From an uncultured Mucilaginibacter sp. (GTDB lineage Bacteria > Bacteroidota > Bacteroidia > Sphingobacteriales > Sphingobacteriaceae), in contig NZ_CAMLOV010000135.1 of the NCBI RefSeq assembly GCF_946481715.1, positions 1 through 15,622 of the forward strand: a DNA stretch of 15,622 nt. The letters are read 5' to 3'. Shown one piece after another: positions 7,201-14,297 of the stretch. The notes beneath the pieces were generated by a model. It was not told the origin of the DNA and searched no databases. It saw only the letters and a list, made by a program, of their open reading frames with translations. Positions within the stretch are counted from its first letter, which is position 1; each line of letters opens with the position of its first letter. Position numbers and translations under genes: made by a program.

Positions 7201-7960
7201 CGAGATTGGGGCGTTGGTAAAAGAGTATAACAATATGATTGCCGCGCTTGAAAACAGTGCGCATAAGCTGGCACAATCCGAACGGGAAACAGCCTGGCGG
7301 GAAATGGCCAAACAGGTAGCGCACGAAATTAAAAACCCGCTTACGCCTTTAAAACTGGGGTTGCAGCTGCTTGACAAATCGTGGAAAGACAAGGACCCAA
7401 AATTCGACCAAAAATTTGAGCGTTTTAGCAAGTCATTCGTCGAGCAGATCGAAAGCCTTTCTAACATCGCTTCCGAGTTTTCCGCCTTTGCAAAGATGCC
7501 GGATACCAAGATAGAAAGGATAAACATATTTGAAATGCTGGGGCAGGCCGTAACTATTTTTAAACAGATAGATAATGTAAACATTATAATGATGCCACCG
7601 GTAGCTCCCTTTTTTGTAAGTGCCGACCGCGACCAGTTGCTGCGTTGCTTTAATAACCTGCTTAAAAATGCCATAGAGGCAACCCCTGCCGATAGGCGTT
7701 GCATTATAGAGATAAACTTTTTGGTGACCAGTAAAAACGTGTTGCTTACCATAAAAGATAATGGCAACGGCATACCAGAGAACATGCGCGATAAAATATT
7801 CGAGCCAAATTTTACTACAAAAAGCTCGGGCACCGGGCTCGGATTGGCGTTTGTAAAAAACTCTATTGAAAATGCCGGTGGAAAAGTTTGGTTTGAGAGC
7901 AACATTGGCGTGGGCACCATTTTCTACTTAAACTTCCCTGCCGATACGGTGGACGTTTAA
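4217..7960 (+). CDS. NtrY-like multi-pass membrane sensor histidine kinase
   Basis: This is a two-component sensor kinase of 1247 residues. Order: membrane segment 8-25; extracytoplasmic region to about 209; a block of about eight membrane segments (210-232, 239-256, 288-304, 320-340, 361-384, 401-418, 421-437, 449-464); a second extracytoplasmic region to about 715; membrane segments near 716-740 and 775-798; a third sensor region to about 938; a last membrane segment 939-965; HAMP about 965-1020; and the kinase core. The H-box REMAKQVAHEIKNPLTPLKL places the phospho-accepting His at 1036, with the NtrY-type HEIKNPLTP motif. The N-box is NNLLKNAIEA (1146-1155), then DNGNGIP and GTGLGLAFVKN. 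The ligand is unknown. No NtrX-like regulator is in the window. The in-frame stop at 4208-4210 leaves TTG 4217 as the only start before the first membrane segment, unless there is a frameshift from ATG 4191. Confidence 0.92.
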   Translation: MTTAGKIRALLALLFASLLITAIIVENTYSPANNLAQTAQILEGNLHKQERYVYDILEDKDAFNKIKGFSVNHSAALNFITDYTLNKSIWLITLNNGKLNFWSGAKIIPRNPERIKDGCSFINYDNGYYEVIKKSNGKFSALFFIPVKNHYGFQNKYLQNTFATNLTNDTNIEIADFTDKGIYAVHNVKNIYLFSVKLIKGEVNNRFFYFELSLWVLAMLCLYTLIHVLVTFLANRGLTYLSLLLLALFIISFRFVNLHYGWPAFTQPLKLFSPQLYGSSYVYPSLGDLCINILAICWFVSYLYTQRSKLIKAAPGKALSYIAFLACFIVLMGTAASLLNLFQGLVINSKISFDVNNVLNLSVYSMIGVLMLCFSFLIFVLLTETALTICLKLDIPIKHQAAAFIFGVVAITVSVGFYQEFTVFYLLGGLVVLIGGYMSRSGIPRFTSGSFILIVLVCAVISSVKLNRFEVEKEEATRRVLIQRLELPDDVTADTLFKKIEKRIVKEPAIVQYFKNGEHTNDYLTARLQKLYFDRYLSKYDFTIHEFDINDQPISADKSYSLDVFKDMVVYSSFKVSDFFYRENESFGFQSYFAILPVIDGKTSLGTIVIELKARPQLATGTFPELLIDKNDKPEEEFKEYSYAFYADNLLVGQSGNYVYSVVNKGFKGELKKYTMQSTSGDEANWLGRFTNYSHLLYKPSNRNLIVVSKEENTAASIITALTFFFVVLLVFGSLVVFVRFLWRKVKIFNINNNRINWSFKINPDRILYKTRIQFSMIFAVVITLVLVGIITFVSISTQYQSQQDKDIRTKITQISQVLEKGPINDYVSSVNDANRAAFDKLAENYSTDLALYNLSGELLVSTQPKIYDYSLLAPRMNGRAYIALKDQQKSEFVNEERISKLTYKAAYAPLRNSKHETIAYLQLPYFSNATDYTERIGSLLNIMINVYALVFIAIGLFAVIIARQITAPLNFIQYNLSKTIYGKKNEPIKWNRNDEIGALVKEYNNMIAALENSAHKLAQSERETAWREMAKQVAHEIKNPLTPLKLGLQLLDKSWKDKDPKFDQKFERFSKSFVEQIESLSNIASEFSAFAKMPDTKIERINIFEMLGQAVTIFKQIDNVNIIMMPPVAPFFVSADRDQLLRCFNNLLKNAIEATPADRRCIIEINFLVTSKNVLLTIKDNGNGIPENMRDKIFEPNFTTKSSGTGLGLAFVKNSIENAGGKVWFESNIGVGTIFYLNFPADTVDV

Positions 7961-7975
7961 CTCCAATTCGAGCTT

Positions 7976-7994
7976 CCTGCTACGCTATAGCAGG
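7976..7994. other. Perfect hairpin at the convergent gene ends
   Basis: CCTGCTA (7976-7982), CGCTA, TAGCAGG (7988-7994) form a 7-bp perfect stem. It lies 15 bases after the stop of the NtrY-like kinase and covers the stop codon of the TPR kinase (7982-7980). Neither strand shows a T-run, so a rho-independent terminator is doubtful. It may slow both convergent transcripts or be chance. Confidence 0.35.
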
Positions 7995-10202
7995 CATCGG
8001 ATGCATTGGTATATTAAATGCAAACTCCGTCCCAACACCAGGTTCGCTGATTACCCAAATTTGACCATGGCATTTTTCTACCAGGTCTTTACAAAATAAA
8101 AGCCCCATACCGGTACCCAGCTCGTTATTGGTTCCGGTTTTACTGTCTACCTTACTTTTAAATAGTTTATTGGCTTGTTCTGCCGGCATACCCACCCCGG
8201 TATCTTTTATTCTTATCAGCACCATTTCGTCATCAATTATTTCCGAAGATACTGTTACCGTGTCGCCCTTACCGGTAAATTTTATAGCGTTAGTGATGAG
8301 ATTGCGGATAACTATCCTGATGGAGTTAGGATCGGCAGACGCATTCAGCCCTGGCTGTACGCGGTCGGTAAGCGTAACACCTTTTTGCAGTGCAGCATCC
8401 TGGTAGTTGTCTACCTCATACCGAACGACATCTTTTACCGAGAAAGTGGTTACCGAACTTACAAAGCTTTCCATCTGGCTGTTTATCCAAAAAAGCAACG
8501 TGTCTAAAAAGTCGGATGTGTATTCGAGCTTTTTCAATACGCCTGGTATCATATCCAGCATCTCCTGGTGGGTAATCGTATCGTCCTGCAATAAATCAAA
8601 TATGCCCCGCAGCGTGCTTAGCGGCGCGCGCAGGTCATGTGCCAATATGGATATCAGCCGGTCTTTTAGTTTGTTAAGGTCGTTTAATTTAAATGTCTGG
8701 TCATCAAGGCTAATCTTCTGTTGTAATACTTCTTTATTCTTTTCTTCCAGCTTAGCATTTATTTTTTGCTGTGCCCGCTTTTGGCGGTAATAGTTTACCA
8801 AAATTATCACCATTGCCAATATGATAATACCGAAGATGATGTTCAGCGAGCGCTGGCTCGAAATTTTTTGCTGATATAATAAAGTTTGCTCTCGCTGCTG
8901 CTCCTGCAGGCGTTGTTCTTTATTGGCAAAATCAAGCCCGTAATTGTACGATGTTAATTTTTGGATGCTTTCGTTGTTTTTCAGCTTGGATTTCATTTCC
9001 ATATACTGATTTAAGTACTTGTATGCATCGTTGTACCTACCCAACCCGGCAAGCGTTTTACTCAACTGTAACGACGCATTGGCCCGGATTGCCAAATTGC
9101 CCAACTTAAGGGCAAGGCCCTGCCCGGCAATGGCATGCTGATATGCCTGGCTATATTTTTTTTGGAGGTTATAAACGGTTGAAAGCCCTATTAAAGTATA
9201 AGCTTGGTTATAAACATACTTGTACTTGCTTGATATTTGTAGCGCTGTATCTAAATAATTGATAGCCAGTGCATCTTTACCCTGATGGGCAAAGCACAGC
9301 CCAAGGTCGGTATAAAGGGAGCATAGCCCATCAATATCACCCTGGCTTTTGGCTACTTTTAGCGAACTGGCAAGGTAGCCGATGGCTTTTTTGTATTCGC
9401 CCTGGGCCAGCAGCACCTCTCCAATATTTTCGTTAACGGTAGCAATGGCTTGATAATTTTTTGTACCCTTAAATAGGCTGAGCGCTTTTTGATAATGCTC
9501 CAAAGCTTTGGGGTATACCTCCATATTTTGTAAAACCAGCCCTATATCATTATATAACTCTGCCGATGGGCCGTTATAATGGTTCTTAACCGCAATAAAC
9601 AGCCCGTTGTAGTAAAAATCAAGTGCCTTAGAAAGCTCGCCCTGGCTGTAATATACTACCCCTATATTTTTGTAGTTATCCGCCTGCCCTTTATCGTCTT
9701 TTATTTGTTTATTTATAACCAGGCCCTGGTTTAAGTAAATAAGTGCCTGTTTATAATCGGCAAGAAGGGTATACATTCGGCCCAGCGATACGTAGCAGTT
9801 GGCAAGGCCTTTATAATTTTTTAACTGTTTAAAAATACCTATTGCCTCGTCAAAATTTTGTTGCGCCTTTTCCGACCTCCCCTTAAAATAATTTACGTGC
9901 CCGGTTTGCAGCAAGCCATTGGCCACCCCTTCGTTGTACTTTATTTTGCGGGATAACTCGATGCCTTTCTGTCCATAATAATATGCGCTATCCGGATTGG
10001 ATTGAAAGTAGTCGGCAGCCAGTTTGTTTAGCCGGTTTGCAGTAACGGTATCTGCCGGCTGTTGGGTACCCGTAGCTATACCCATCAAGTTTTTTATGCT
10101 ATCAACCCGGCTGTTGCGCACACCGGCAAACACAGTAGCAGTATTTAAGCAAAAAAAAAGGGCCGCGCAAAACATTCCGTTGCGCGTATGTCTGATAGGC
10201 AT
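7980..10202 (-). CDS. TPR-repeat sensor histidine kinase
   Basis: This 740-residue protein has an N-terminal signal segment (about 1-26, ending TVFA), a periplasmic array of TPR repeats from about 60 to 405, one membrane segment (454-470), a coiled coil (about 472-515) and a cytoplasmic kinase core. The TPR helices repeat with an exact 40-residue period, seen as GHVNY 101, GRMYT 141, GVVYY 181, GLVLQ 221, GEVLL 261, GLCFA 301 and a degenerate GLSTV 339. The H-box is SILAHDLRAPLST with His522. The ATP-binding domain has NLITNAIKFTG (634-644), DTGVGMP (667-673) and GTGMGLLFCKD (696-706). The TPR array probably senses or binds a periplasmic peptide or protein; the partner is unknown. No response regulator or DNA-binding output domain is present. 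It converges on the NtrY-like kinase with 19 bp between stops and lies 120 bp downstream of the M28 peptidase on the same strand, possibly but not clearly co-transcribed. Confidence 0.94.
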   Translation of the reverse strand: MPIRHTRNGMFCAALFFCLNTATVFAGVRNSRVDSIKNLMGIATGTQQPADTVTANRLNKLAADYFQSNPDSAYYYGQKGIELSRKIKYNEGVANGLLQTGHVNYFKGRSEKAQQNFDEAIGIFKQLKNYKGLANCYVSLGRMYTLLADYKQALIYLNQGLVINKQIKDDKGQADNYKNIGVVYYSQGELSKALDFYYNGLFIAVKNHYNGPSAELYNDIGLVLQNMEVYPKALEHYQKALSLFKGTKNYQAIATVNENIGEVLLAQGEYKKAIGYLASSLKVAKSQGDIDGLCSLYTDLGLCFAHQGKDALAINYLDTALQISSKYKYVYNQAYTLIGLSTVYNLQKKYSQAYQHAIAGQGLALKLGNLAIRANASLQLSKTLAGLGRYNDAYKYLNQYMEMKSKLKNNESIQKLTSYNYGLDFANKEQRLQEQQREQTLLYQQKISSQRSLNIIFGIIILAMVIILVNYYRQKRAQQKINAKLEEKNKEVLQQKISLDDQTFKLNDLNKLKDRLISILAHDLRAPLSTLRGIFDLLQDDTITHQEMLDMIPGVLKKLEYTSDFLDTLLFWINSQMESFVSSVTTFSVKDVVRYEVDNYQDAALQKGVTLTDRVQPGLNASADPNSIRIVIRNLITNAIKFTGKGDTVTVSSEIIDDEMVLIRIKDTGVGMPAEQANKLFKSKVDSKTGTNNELGTGMGLLFCKDLVEKCHGQIWVISEPGVGTEFAFNIPMHPMPAIA

Positions 10203-10322
10203 GTATTTAATTTTGACCAGTTAAAAATAATTTTATACGAAAAACGCAGTTACAAATGTTTCTGATAAGGTAGTCAAAAAAACCTGATTTTCAACCTTTG
10301 TGGTTTAAATTTACCCACATCA

Positions 10323-11810
10323 CTATTTATTGGCCATATTCCACAGCGTCAAAAAAGCAAGTTGCGTTTGCTTCGTAAGCAGTTGATAATTGATTTTGTC
10401 CGGTGTATCGGTGGGTTTGTGGTAATCGGTACAAAAACCACAATCAATGCGCACAAACGGCACGCCCTTTAGATAGAAAAAATATTGGTCCGACCCGGTT
10501 AAGCGGCGCATCATATACTTAGGGTTTTCGTAGTACGTATCCAGCGTTAAATTGGTTGATGCTTCGTTTGCCTGGTACAAGGCATCGCGCAATCCGCGGT
10601 TTAACGTGTCTTTCACCAACACATAAACGTAGTTGGAGCTGTCGGGCATTTTGTGCCTGGAGTGTATGGTATCTGTGCGGCCAAACATATCAATGTTTAG
10701 CACTCCGTAAGTTTTATCCATAGTGTACACCGGGTGCCCCACATACCACCACGAACCCAGCAGCCCGCGCTCCTCGCCGGTGAATGATGCAAATACAATA
10801 GTCCGTTTGGGCCTTAGCCCGCTTTTTACAGCGCGGTTCATCATAGCTGCAACTTCCATTATGGCAACGGTGCCGCTGGCATTATCTACCGAGCCGTAAT
10901 AAATCTCTTTGCCGTCGGCACCGTCATGGTCGTGGTGGGCGCTGATGACTACACTTGCCAATGATGGGTCGCTCCCTTCAATTACACCGATAACATTGGG
11001 TGCGTGGGTTTCCTTAAACTGTACCTGTGCCTCAACGCTCAGTTTGCATTTTATATCAAAATATTGCTTCTTGCCGGTATTAAGCAATGTTGCATCATCG
11101 CCAACGCTTATATTATCGGCAGCCATCATCTCGCGCAGCCGCAAGGGAGTTACATTAATTTCGGGCAGAGGTACTGCTGGAGCCTCGCCCTCGCCGGGCT
11201 GAACGTATTGCGGCAAAAAGCGCCTCGCCTTTTGCCTGTCTATTATCTGGTTAAAAAAGGGGCCGCTCCAAGCAACCATTAAAGCGCCACGTTTGCGCAA
11301 CACCACCTCCATGCTATCAAGCCCCTTTGCCAGGAAAAGCCTTATAAGCTTAGTGTTAAAAAATATGGCCTTCTCCCGCACCTCTATCTGTGGCAGATCG
11401 TGGTAAAACTCTTCCACAGTATTATGCGTTACGTATAAAACGGGAACGTTCTTTAGGCCAGTCGGCTCGGTAGGGAACATCTGCCAGCCATCCAGATAGT
11501 CATATTTTTTATTATTGAGCGTGAGGGTTGCCTTGTTGGTTTTAAGCGTAGTTGTTATCGATTGAAAGTACGATTTGCCACTTTTATACGGGGCCTGCAC
11601 GCCGTTGGCCTTAAAAGACGCGGCCACGTAGCGGGCTGCCAGTGTATCGCCGCGGCTACCCATCAACCGCCCCTGTAGCTTTGGGCTGGCCAGGTAATAC
11701 AGGTCTTTTTTTAAGGTTGAGGTATTACAGCTTTCCGAAATGTTTTGAATAGTTTTTTGCTGCGCCATACAAGTGATGCCACAAAAGCAGAAGATCAGTA
11801 TTAAGCGCAT
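10323..11810 (-). CDS. Secreted M28-family zinc metallopeptidase
   Basis: M28 peptidases are two-zinc aminopeptidases or carboxypeptidases; the substrate here is unknown. The 495-residue protein starts with a Cys-rich signal peptide (MRLILIFCFCGITCMAQ), probably cleaved after Ala16 by signal peptidase I, because GITC is a poor lipobox. A region at about 120-270 fits a PA-like insert. The peptidase domain carries the expected metal set: His292 (SAHHDHDG), Asp309 (VDNASG), catalytic Glu346 and metal Glu347 (GEERGLLGS), Asp374 (NIDMFGR) and His464 (DYHKPTDTPDKINY). All ligands are present, so it should be active in the periplasm or outside the cell. Cys457 and Cys460 (DCGFC) near the last ligand could form a disulfide. 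The gene has no close functional partner; the TPR kinase follows after 120 bp. The 213-bp divergent spacer to the OmpA gene contains no ORF and no perfect TAnnTTTG box on either strand. Confidence 0.94.
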   Translation of the reverse strand: MRLILIFCFCGITCMAQQKTIQNISESCNTSTLKKDLYYLASPKLQGRLMGSRGDTLAARYVAASFKANGVQAPYKSGKSYFQSITTTLKTNKATLTLNNKKYDYLDGWQMFPTEPTGLKNVPVLYVTHNTVEEFYHDLPQIEVREKAIFFNTKLIRLFLAKGLDSMEVVLRKRGALMVAWSGPFFNQIIDRQKARRFLPQYVQPGEGEAPAVPLPEINVTPLRLREMMAADNISVGDDATLLNTGKKQYFDIKCKLSVEAQVQFKETHAPNVIGVIEGSDPSLASVVISAHHDHDGADGKEIYYGSVDNASGTVAIMEVAAMMNRAVKSGLRPKRTIVFASFTGEERGLLGSWWYVGHPVYTMDKTYGVLNIDMFGRTDTIHSRHKMPDSSNYVYVLVKDTLNRGLRDALYQANEASTNLTLDTYYENPKYMMRRLTGSDQYFFYLKGVPFVRIDCGFCTDYHKPTDTPDKINYQLLTKQTQLAFLTLWNMANK

Positions 11811-12023
11811 ATTACAGAAGGGGGAACTTGGGTAGAGTTTTAATAATCAGTAAGATGCGGGCTAATTTATTAAAAGATTTTCAAATTACCGCTCCTGGCA
11901 AAGGGTTTGATTATAAAAATTATAACGGTTGCCCTATTTGCTTAAACACGGGCCGATAAAACTTTTTGGCGTTTGGTTAGTTGTATTTTATTGTTAACTA
12001 ATTTGATATCAAAAACATACATT

Positions 12024-12884
12024 ATGAAACTTCGATTAATTATTCCGGCACTGCTTGTATTAGCAGTAATGGCCCAAAGTTGCGTTAGCTCCAAAAAATA
12101 TAAAGAACTGCAAACCAATTACAGTTTACTTGATAGCAACAACCGAGACCTTAAAGCCAAATACCTCACCAGCGAGCAGAACCTTGCCGTACGCACCGGG
12201 CGTGTAGTGAACCTGGAAGAACAACTGGCATCAGAGAGGGCAAATGCCAAACAACTGCAGGCTGCTTTGGACAAGTGTTTAACATCGGGCAGTCAGGGAA
12301 ATGTTAACATCTCTAAACTGGTTGATGAGATAAACAGCTCTAACCGCTACATACAACAACTGGTAAACGCCAAAAACAAAAGCGACTCGCTTAACCTGGT
12401 GCTTACCAACAACCTCACCCGTTCGCTTAGCCAGGCAGAAGCACAGGGTGTTGACGTACAGGTACTTAAAGGCGTAGTTTATATTTCCCTTTCGGATAAT
12501 ATGCTGTACAAATCGGGCAGCTATGAAATATCTGACCAGGCCGGCGCTACACTTAGCAAGATTGCCAAGATCATTAAAGATTACAGCACTTATGATGTGC
12601 TGATTGAAGGTAACACCGATAATGTGCCTATCTCGCAAAAAAACATCCGCAACAACTGGGATTTGAGTGCTTTAAGGGCATCATCGGTAGTGCAGGCATT
12701 GCAAAACAACTACCAGGTAGACCCCAAACGTTTAACAGCAGGCGGCCGTGGCGAGTATAACCCTGTTGCCGATAATTCAAGCGAAGCGGGTAAAGTTAAA
12801 AATAGGCGTACGCAAATTATTATTACACCAAAACTCGATCAGTTTATGGAGTTGATAAACAAAGCACCCGAAAAACAACAGTAA
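12024..12884 (+). CDS. OmpA-family peptidoglycan-binding lipoprotein
   Basis: An envelope protein that anchors the outer membrane to peptidoglycan. From ATG 12024 it has 286 residues. An in-frame TTG at 11973 would add 17 residues before the signal peptide and is rejected. MKLRLIIPALLVLAVMAQSC is a lipoprotein signal with the lipidated Cys20. Residues about 24-145 are polar with heptad-like Leu spacing, consistent with a coiled-coil stalk. The C-terminal OmpA domain (about 150-270) shows EGNTDNVPI with Asp199 and NRRTQIIITPK with Arg261/262, the residues that hold diaminopimelate in the family, plus LSALRASSVVQAL and LTAGGRGEYNPVADN. Outer-membrane location is inferred. It is a single-gene unit ending at a strong terminator. 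Upstream, TTTG (11972-11975) and the imperfect CTAATTTG (11998-12005) are possible promoter elements. Confidence 0.94.
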   Translation: MKLRLIIPALLVLAVMAQSCVSSKKYKELQTNYSLLDSNNRDLKAKYLTSEQNLAVRTGRVVNLEEQLASERANAKQLQAALDKCLTSGSQGNVNISKLVDEINSSNRYIQQLVNAKNKSDSLNLVLTNNLTRSLSQAEAQGVDVQVLKGVVYISLSDNMLYKSGSYEISDQAGATLSKIAKIIKDYSTYDVLIEGNTDNVPISQKNIRNNWDLSALRASSVVQALQNNYQVDPKRLTAGGRGEYNPVADNSSEAGKVKNRRTQIIITPKLDQFMELINKAPEKQQ

Positions 12885-12903
12885 TAAATTAAATAAGTTG
12901 TTG

Positions 12904-12940
12904 AAAAAAAGCGTCCCCCGAGACTTTCGGGGACGCTTTT
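12904..12940. terminator. Bidirectional rho-independent terminator
   Basis: The arm GCGTCCCCCGA (12911-12921) pairs with TCGGGGACGC (12927-12936), with one bulged C and a loop of about five bases. The stem is flanked by A7 on the left (12904-12910) and T4GTT on the right. It therefore reads as a terminator for the OmpA gene on plus and, with its T7, for the PKD lipoprotein gene on minus. Confidence 0.9.
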
Positions 12941-12971
12941 GTTATATGCTTTTTTAGCCGGTCTGCCTGCT

Positions 12972-13670
12972 TTAAAAATTTTGCGTATACAATAAGTTAC
13001 TAAAACCCGACTGGAAGGTGGTTGCATTCAATCGGTAAGAATAATCGCCCGTTGTTTCTCCGCTAATCGTAAACATCATATGGGTTCCGCTAATTGGTGA
13101 AAAGTTGCTGGATCTAAACCCGACGTCTGTTAACCGGCCATTTGTATAATGGAAAGCTGTCGACATTGGAGGGTCATAGGTGAAACCCGCAGGCCGTGTC
13201 ACAAATATAGTGTCTGTAATATCTCCCTGTGCCAGGTCCTTAACACTCACAGGAGAGGATACAACATCATTTAAATTGCCTGATCTAAAAAACCAAAACT
13301 TAACAGAGTTAAGTTTTATATGATAAGTGCTTTTAATTTGGAAGCTGGCCGTTCCTGGAAATACACGGATCCTTTTTGAGGTAGCCGTACTTCCCGAGCT
13401 AACGGTTACAGTATAGATTCCCGGTTTTGAATAAGCATGCCGAGGCTGATCCGTTGTTGTATGTGTATTTCCGTCACCAAAATCCCAGTTTAACGAGTTG
13501 TGGGCTGAATTATCAATAGTGAAAAAAACCTCTGAATTTATATACGCGTTGGGATTAAAGTAGAAATCCGTTGTCACATTATTCCGAGGCTTATTTTCGC
13601 CCGTTTTGTTGCAGCCCCAAAAAGTAACAATGACCAATAAAAACACAGCAACACAAAATATTCTATACAT
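12972..13670 (-). CDS. PKD-domain lipoprotein of unknown function
   Basis: From ATG 13670 the protein has 232 residues. A longer GTG start at 13703 would put 11 extra residues before the signal peptide and is less likely. MYRIFCVAVFLLVIVTFWGC is a lipoprotein signal with Cys20. A single PKD domain occupies about 32-105, with NWDFGDG (61-67) and HAYSKPGIYTVTVSSG (78-93) as its hallmark strands. Residues 106-232 are rich in Thr, Ser and aromatic residues and look like a second beta domain I do not recognise. PKD modules are usually binding or spacer domains of surface proteins; no catalytic domain is seen. The gene converges on the OmpA gene at a shared terminator and is not in an evident operon. 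It looks more AT-rich than the neighbouring esterase gene by eye. A weak TATCTTTA box lies about 20 bases before the ATG. Confidence 0.85.
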   Translation of the reverse strand: MYRIFCVAVFLLVIVTFWGCNKTGENKPRNNVTTDFYFNPNAYINSEVFFTIDNSAHNSLNWDFGDGNTHTTTDQPRHAYSKPGIYTVTVSSGSTATSKRIRVFPGTASFQIKSTYHIKLNSVKFWFFRSGNLNDVVSSPVSVKDLAQGDITDTIFVTRPAGFTYDPPMSTAFHYTNGRLTDVGFRSSNFSPISGTHMMFTISGETTGDYSYRLNATTFQSGFSNLLYTQNF

Positions 13671-13703
13671 AAACGATAAGGTTAGTGCCCGTAAAGATAA
13701 CAC

Positions 13704-13857
13704 CTGATTTATAGTATAGAAATAATTTTTAAACTTGGTTGAGCCTTATGCTGATTTCGTCAACATTACCAACGCTCACTGTTGCGGTCGGCAATGGGCA
13801 TTGCCTCCAAAGTATGTGCGCTATTAGGTAAAGGATAATAGCTGATGAAATGGGTAG
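13704..13857 (-). other. Spacer with coding-like remnant and palindrome
   Basis: The region lies after the VOC gene on the minus strand. A minus-strand frame is open across the VOC stop and from 13857 down to TAA at 13768-13766. It has coding-like codons (reading HFISYYPLPNSAHTLEAM and then PIADRNSERW) but no convincing start. A second minus-strand frame ends in VSVGNVDEISIRLNQV. The sequence holds a perfect palindrome, GGCAATG-GG-CATTGCC (13790-13805). I do not recognise the peptide. It may be the 3' remnant of a lost gene, a dispersed repeat or an RNA. The left part (13704-13740) is AT-rich and shows nothing. Confidence 0.3.
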
Positions 13858-14262
13858 CTACTTTTCTTCGGTACAACCGAAGTATAATACATACCCGTCG
13901 GCATCCTGTACCTCAAAACCCCAGAGGCCATCGTCGCCGTGCCCTATGGGGTTAAAAAATTTAACGCCGTTTTGCGTAAATTCTCCCGCCAGCACATCAG
14001 GCTGCTGAACATAAATATAGGCATCCCATCGGGCAATGCCTTGTTTGATATCGCGGGTGTAGTTAGGCACGGGGTCTACGCCAATGGACTTTAATAAGAT
14101 CATCGCAGCACCACGCTGCACAATACCGAAAAAAATATCATCCTCACTGGACCCTTCAAAGGTGATATCGAAGCCGAGCCTGTCGCGGTAAAACGCTAAT
14201 GCCGCGGGCACATCCCTTACAATAAAGAACGGCGCAATGCCGGATAGTTGTGCTTTTGCCAT
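13858..14262 (-). CDS. VOC-superfamily (glyoxalase/bleomycin-resistance fold) protein
   Basis: A small cytoplasmic protein of 134 residues with the paired beta-alpha-beta-beta-beta fold. The first half is IAPFFIVRDVPAALAFYRDRLGFDITFEG; the second half runs from WDAYIYV to GLWGFEVQDADGYVLYFG. The end DADGYVLYFG is typical of this superfamily. Of the usual metal positions only Glu117 (GFEVQD) is clear: the first strand has Phe12/Phe13 and the matching strand of the second half has Asp80 instead of His. It may therefore be a ligand-binding or sequestering protein rather than glyoxalase I; the substrate is unknown. The ATG at 14262 is chosen because AAAGGAG stands five bases upstream and homologous sequence begins there. 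An in-frame ATG at 14322 would add 20 residues that look like untranslated leader. It is transcribed away from the esterase gene. Confidence 0.88.
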   Translation of the reverse strand: MAKAQLSGIAPFFIVRDVPAALAFYRDRLGFDITFEGSSEDDIFFGIVQRGAAMILLKSIGVDPVPNYTRDIKQGIARWDAYIYVQQPDVLAGEFTQNGVKFFNPIGHGDDGLWGFEVQDADGYVLYFGCTEEK

Positions 14263-14267
14263 ATAAG

Positions 14268-14274
14268 CTCCTTT
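14268..14274 (-). promoter_or_regulatory. Strong Shine-Dalgarno deciding the VOC start
   Basis: The minus strand reads AAAGGAG, five bases before ATG 14262. It is the only strong Shine-Dalgarno sequence I see in the window; the other genes have AT-rich leaders without one. It supports the short form of the VOC protein. Confidence 0.75.
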
Positions 14275-14297
14275 CTGTTGAATAAAGGTAGAAGATT

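Noticed and set aside
7159..7920. A 253-codon open frame on the minus strand inside the NtrY-like kinase.
   Set aside because: It lies opposite the conserved HAMP, H-box and ATPase motifs, its translation has no recognisable domain, and such antisense frames are expected from the codon bias of the real gene.
10203..10322. A terminator between the M28 peptidase and the TPR kinase.
   Set aside because: The minus strand has a T7 run, but the best preceding stem is only four or five base pairs with a long loop, too weak to call.
11973..12023. TTG start for the OmpA-type lipoprotein, 17 codons upstream.
   Set aside because: It would bury the lipoprotein signal peptide behind an unrelated hydrophobic extension; the ATG at 12024 starts a perfect signal sequence.
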